DNA of 64,000 bases from Candidatus Hungatella pullicola. Its GTDB lineage: Bacteria > Bacillota > Clostridia > Lachnospirales > Lachnospiraceae. Below are positions 62,865 to 64,000 of the stretch, one piece after another. Every line of letters begins with the position of its first letter. Position 1 is the first letter of the stretch. The stretch covers positions 23,359 through 87,358 of the forward strand of contig DXFU01000040.1 of the NCBI GenBank assembly GCA_019114305.1. The letters run 5' to 3'. The notes under the pieces were generated by a model. It had not been told where the DNA came from. It did no database searches and saw only the letters and a list, made by a program, of their open reading frames with translations. The position numbers and the translations under genes are program-made.

Positions 62865-63431
62865 ATGAAAGTATTATTATTAAACGGAAGTCCCAGAAAA
62901 GAGGGCTGTACCTACACTGCATTGTGCGAGGTGGCAAAGGCGCTGAAGGAAAACGGAGTGGACAGTGAAATCTTTCAGGCAGGAAATCCGGATACAGAGA
63001 ATGTGAAAGAAGCCGCGAAGAAAATGAAAGAAGCGGACGGCCTGATTATTGGTTCTCCCGTATACTGGGCATCGCCAACAGGACAGATAATTGAATTTAT
63101 GGATAAGTTCTGCTCCATGGCCGGACAGGATATGATTTTAAAACCGGCGGCAGCAGTGGCATCTGCAAGGCGGGCAGGAACAACGGCTACGCTTGATGTA
63201 CTTAATAAATACTTAACCTTTTTCCAGATGCCAGTAGTATCATCAAATTATTGGAATATGGTACATGGGAATACACCGGAAGAGGTAAAGCAGGATGCAG
63301 AAGGCCTTCAGATTATGCGCACCTTAGGAAAAAATATGGCATGGCTTTTAAAATCCATTGAAGCCGGCAGGAATGCAGGAATTTCTGCTCCTGTACAGGA
63401 AGAAAAGATTAAGACAAACTTTATCCGATAG
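62865..63431 (+). CDS. Flavodoxin-like NADPH-dependent FMN reductase
   Basis: This 188-residue flavodoxin-fold reductase has the FMN phosphate loop LLLNGSPRKEGCTYTALCEV and the isoalloxazine loop LIIGSPVYWASPTGQIIEFMDKF. It is cytosolic and likely transfers electrons from NAD(P)H to an organic acceptor. It stands alone, with a promoter-like TATAAT at 62824-62829. AGGAC-like upstream region and ATG at 62865. Confidence 0.9.
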   Translation: MKVLLLNGSPRKEGCTYTALCEVAKALKENGVDSEIFQAGNPDTENVKEAAKKMKEADGLIIGSPVYWASPTGQIIEFMDKFCSMAGQDMILKPAAAVASARRAGTTATLDVLNKYLTFFQMPVVSSNYWNMVHGNTPEEVKQDAEGLQIMRTLGKNMAWLLKSIEAGRNAGISAPVQEEKIKTNFIR

Positions 63432-63518
63432 GCAAAGGTCTGTTAAAAATTTTTAGACGTTTTTTGTTAAAAAAGACCTTTGAAAACCAGAAAAATTTCA
63501 AATATAATATAAATACAA

Positions 63519-63572
63519 CGTGTAGCTTTCATGCGTAATTCCGGTTGCGTATGGACTGCACGTTTTTATTTT
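63519..63572 (+). terminator. Terminator after the FMN reductase
   Basis: CGTG and CACG, with the inner CATGCGTAA/TTGCGTATG stem, are followed by TTTTTATTTT. Confidence 0.6.
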
Positions 63573-63594
63573 CGAGAAAGAGAGGGATAATGGA

Positions 63595-63738
63595 GTGAAA
63601 AGAGTAAAAGCAGCTTGTATTTGTCAGACGCTCCACTTTATGCTGAAGGAGGATGTGGGCCACGATTACGCCGTAACATTAGTAAAACAGGAAGTGGAGC
63701 AGTATAATACCAGTCCAGTGGGAAATTATCTGGACTAA
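63595..63738 (+). CDS. Small Lachnospiraceae-type orphan protein (47 residues)
   Basis: A GTG-started frame (MKRVKAACICQTLHFMLKED...) ends VKQEVEQYNTSPVGNYLD at TAA 63736. The N-terminal MKRVKAAC and the C-terminal QYN-SPVG-YLD recall a short conserved family in Clostridia, but the middle appears shortened, so it may be an internally deleted copy. The function is unknown. Confidence 0.35.
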   Translation: MKRVKAACICQTLHFMLKEDVGHDYAVTLVKQEVEQYNTSPVGNYLD

Positions 63739-63747
63739 TCAGATCAG

Positions 63748-63882
63748 ATGGAAGAATGCCTTTCGGCTCATATGTCCTATCCGTTGATTCTGTTTATTCC
63801 TGATTCCTCAGGGGCAGGAAAGAGCGCCAAGGAAATCGTAGAACAGTATTATGGGGCGGATATTTGGGTTCTTAGAGTATAA
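63748..63882 (+). CDS. Possible 44-residue ORF, in frame after the preceding one
   Basis: In the same frame as the 63595 gene, separated by its TAA stop, ATG 63748 opens MEECLSAHMSYPLILFIPDSS and ends IWVLRV. It could be a second small gene or the tail of a longer protein cut by the stop. No ribosome site is convincing. The function is unknown. Confidence 0.25.
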   Translation: MEECLSAHMSYPLILFIPDSSGAGKSAKEIVEQYYGADIWVLRV

Positions 63883-63902
63883 TTATCATTGGCAAAAATA
63901 AA

Positions 63903-63926
63903 GGGAAGAGATCAAAACCTCTTCCC
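63903..63926. repeat. Inverted repeat, possible terminator
   Basis: GGGAAGAG and CTCTTCCC form an 8-bp stem with an 8-base loop. A T run is seen only on the minus strand (TTTATTTTT), so a plus-strand role is uncertain. Confidence 0.35.
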
Positions 63927-63982
63927 AATCATACAGATTTGTCTTATTGTTTAATTGTCCAGAAAAAACATAAGGAGTCTGT

Positions 63983-64000
63983 ATGATGAAATCAATGATA
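63983..64000 (+). CDS. Start of a further gene, cut by the window end
   Basis: AAGGAG (63972-63977) is followed by two ATG codons (63983 and 63986) reading MMKSMI to the edge. The product cannot be told from six residues. Confidence 0.4.

Noticed and set aside
1..64000. CRISPR arrays, prophage or tRNA genes
   Set aside because: No repeat-spacer pattern, phage structural genes or T-arm/acceptor pattern other than in tmRNA was found by eye.

Overview
The window reads as a chromosomal segment of an anaerobic, low-to-mid GC Firmicute, most likely a gut Lachnospiraceae (Clostridia). This is inferred from the AddAB recombinase, a complete Rnf complex, strong AGGAGG ribosome sites, the pyrF-pyrK-pyrD-pyrE order, DUF6142/HAAS/VTC-DUF4956 families, hybrid cluster protein and a lysine riboswitch. 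No 16S rRNA or tRNA is present, so the genus stays open.

Layout. 0-8.4 kb: addB-addA recombination nuclease and a dihydrouridine synthase. 8.4-8.8 kb: tmRNA gene on the minus strand. 8.9-13.1 kb: MarR regulator with a heterodimeric ABC exporter. 13.2-18.4 kb: the six-gene Rnf operon (rnfCDGEAB), followed by a LysR regulator. 19.6-22.6 kb: an AT-rich accessory patch with a nonsense-mutated GNAT gene, a P-loop kinase-like gene and three decayed transposases, two of them fused into one chimeric frame. 22.6-24.3 kb: PadR regulator, HAAS-domain membrane protein and a Lys/Pro/Ala/Glu-rich membrane-anchored protein.

24.3-31.5 kb: hexuronate catabolism. Glucuronate isomerase (uxaC) and a LacI regulator diverge from an IclR regulator, KDPG aldolase and two PfkB kinases; together they would carry glucuronate to 2-keto-3-deoxygluconate, KDPG, pyruvate and glyceraldehyde-3-phosphate. 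uxuA and uxuB are not in the window. Endonuclease III (nth) and, on the minus strand, hcp follow. 33.3-37 kb: pyrimidine operon pyrF-pyrK-pyrD-pyrE plus a 49-residue membrane protein. 37-39.9 kb: VanZ-like protein, DUF6142 protein and an M29-like aminopeptidase. 39.9-43.6 kb: purE-purM-purN-purD.

43.6-47.1 kb: a lysine riboswitch with terminator ahead of an AGCS amino-acid symporter and an amidohydrolase. 47.2-50.4 kb: PatB/MalY-type C-S lyase (minus) and three poorly known genes. 50.4-57.3 kb: a divergent unit of an MFS transporter (minus) and a plus-strand operon of DeoR regulator, alkaline-phosphatase-superfamily phosphodiesterase, an internally shortened AGCS transporter, D-serine dehydratase and a HAD phosphatase, which looks like a catabolic system ending in D-serine to pyruvate. 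57.3-62.7 kb: an OmpR-type two-component system and a VTC/DUF4956/carbohydrate-binding lipoprotein operon; both promoters carry the same 11-bp-spaced TTCAA repeats. 62.9-64 kb: flavodoxin-like reductase, small orphan ORFs and the first codons of a further gene.

The most interesting points are the lysine-riboswitch-controlled AGCS/amidohydrolase pair, the D-serine/phosphodiesterase operon with its deleted transporter, the shared two-component repeats at the VTC operon, and the PadR/HAAS/Lys-Pro-rich cassette. No CRISPR array, prophage or obvious defence system was seen.
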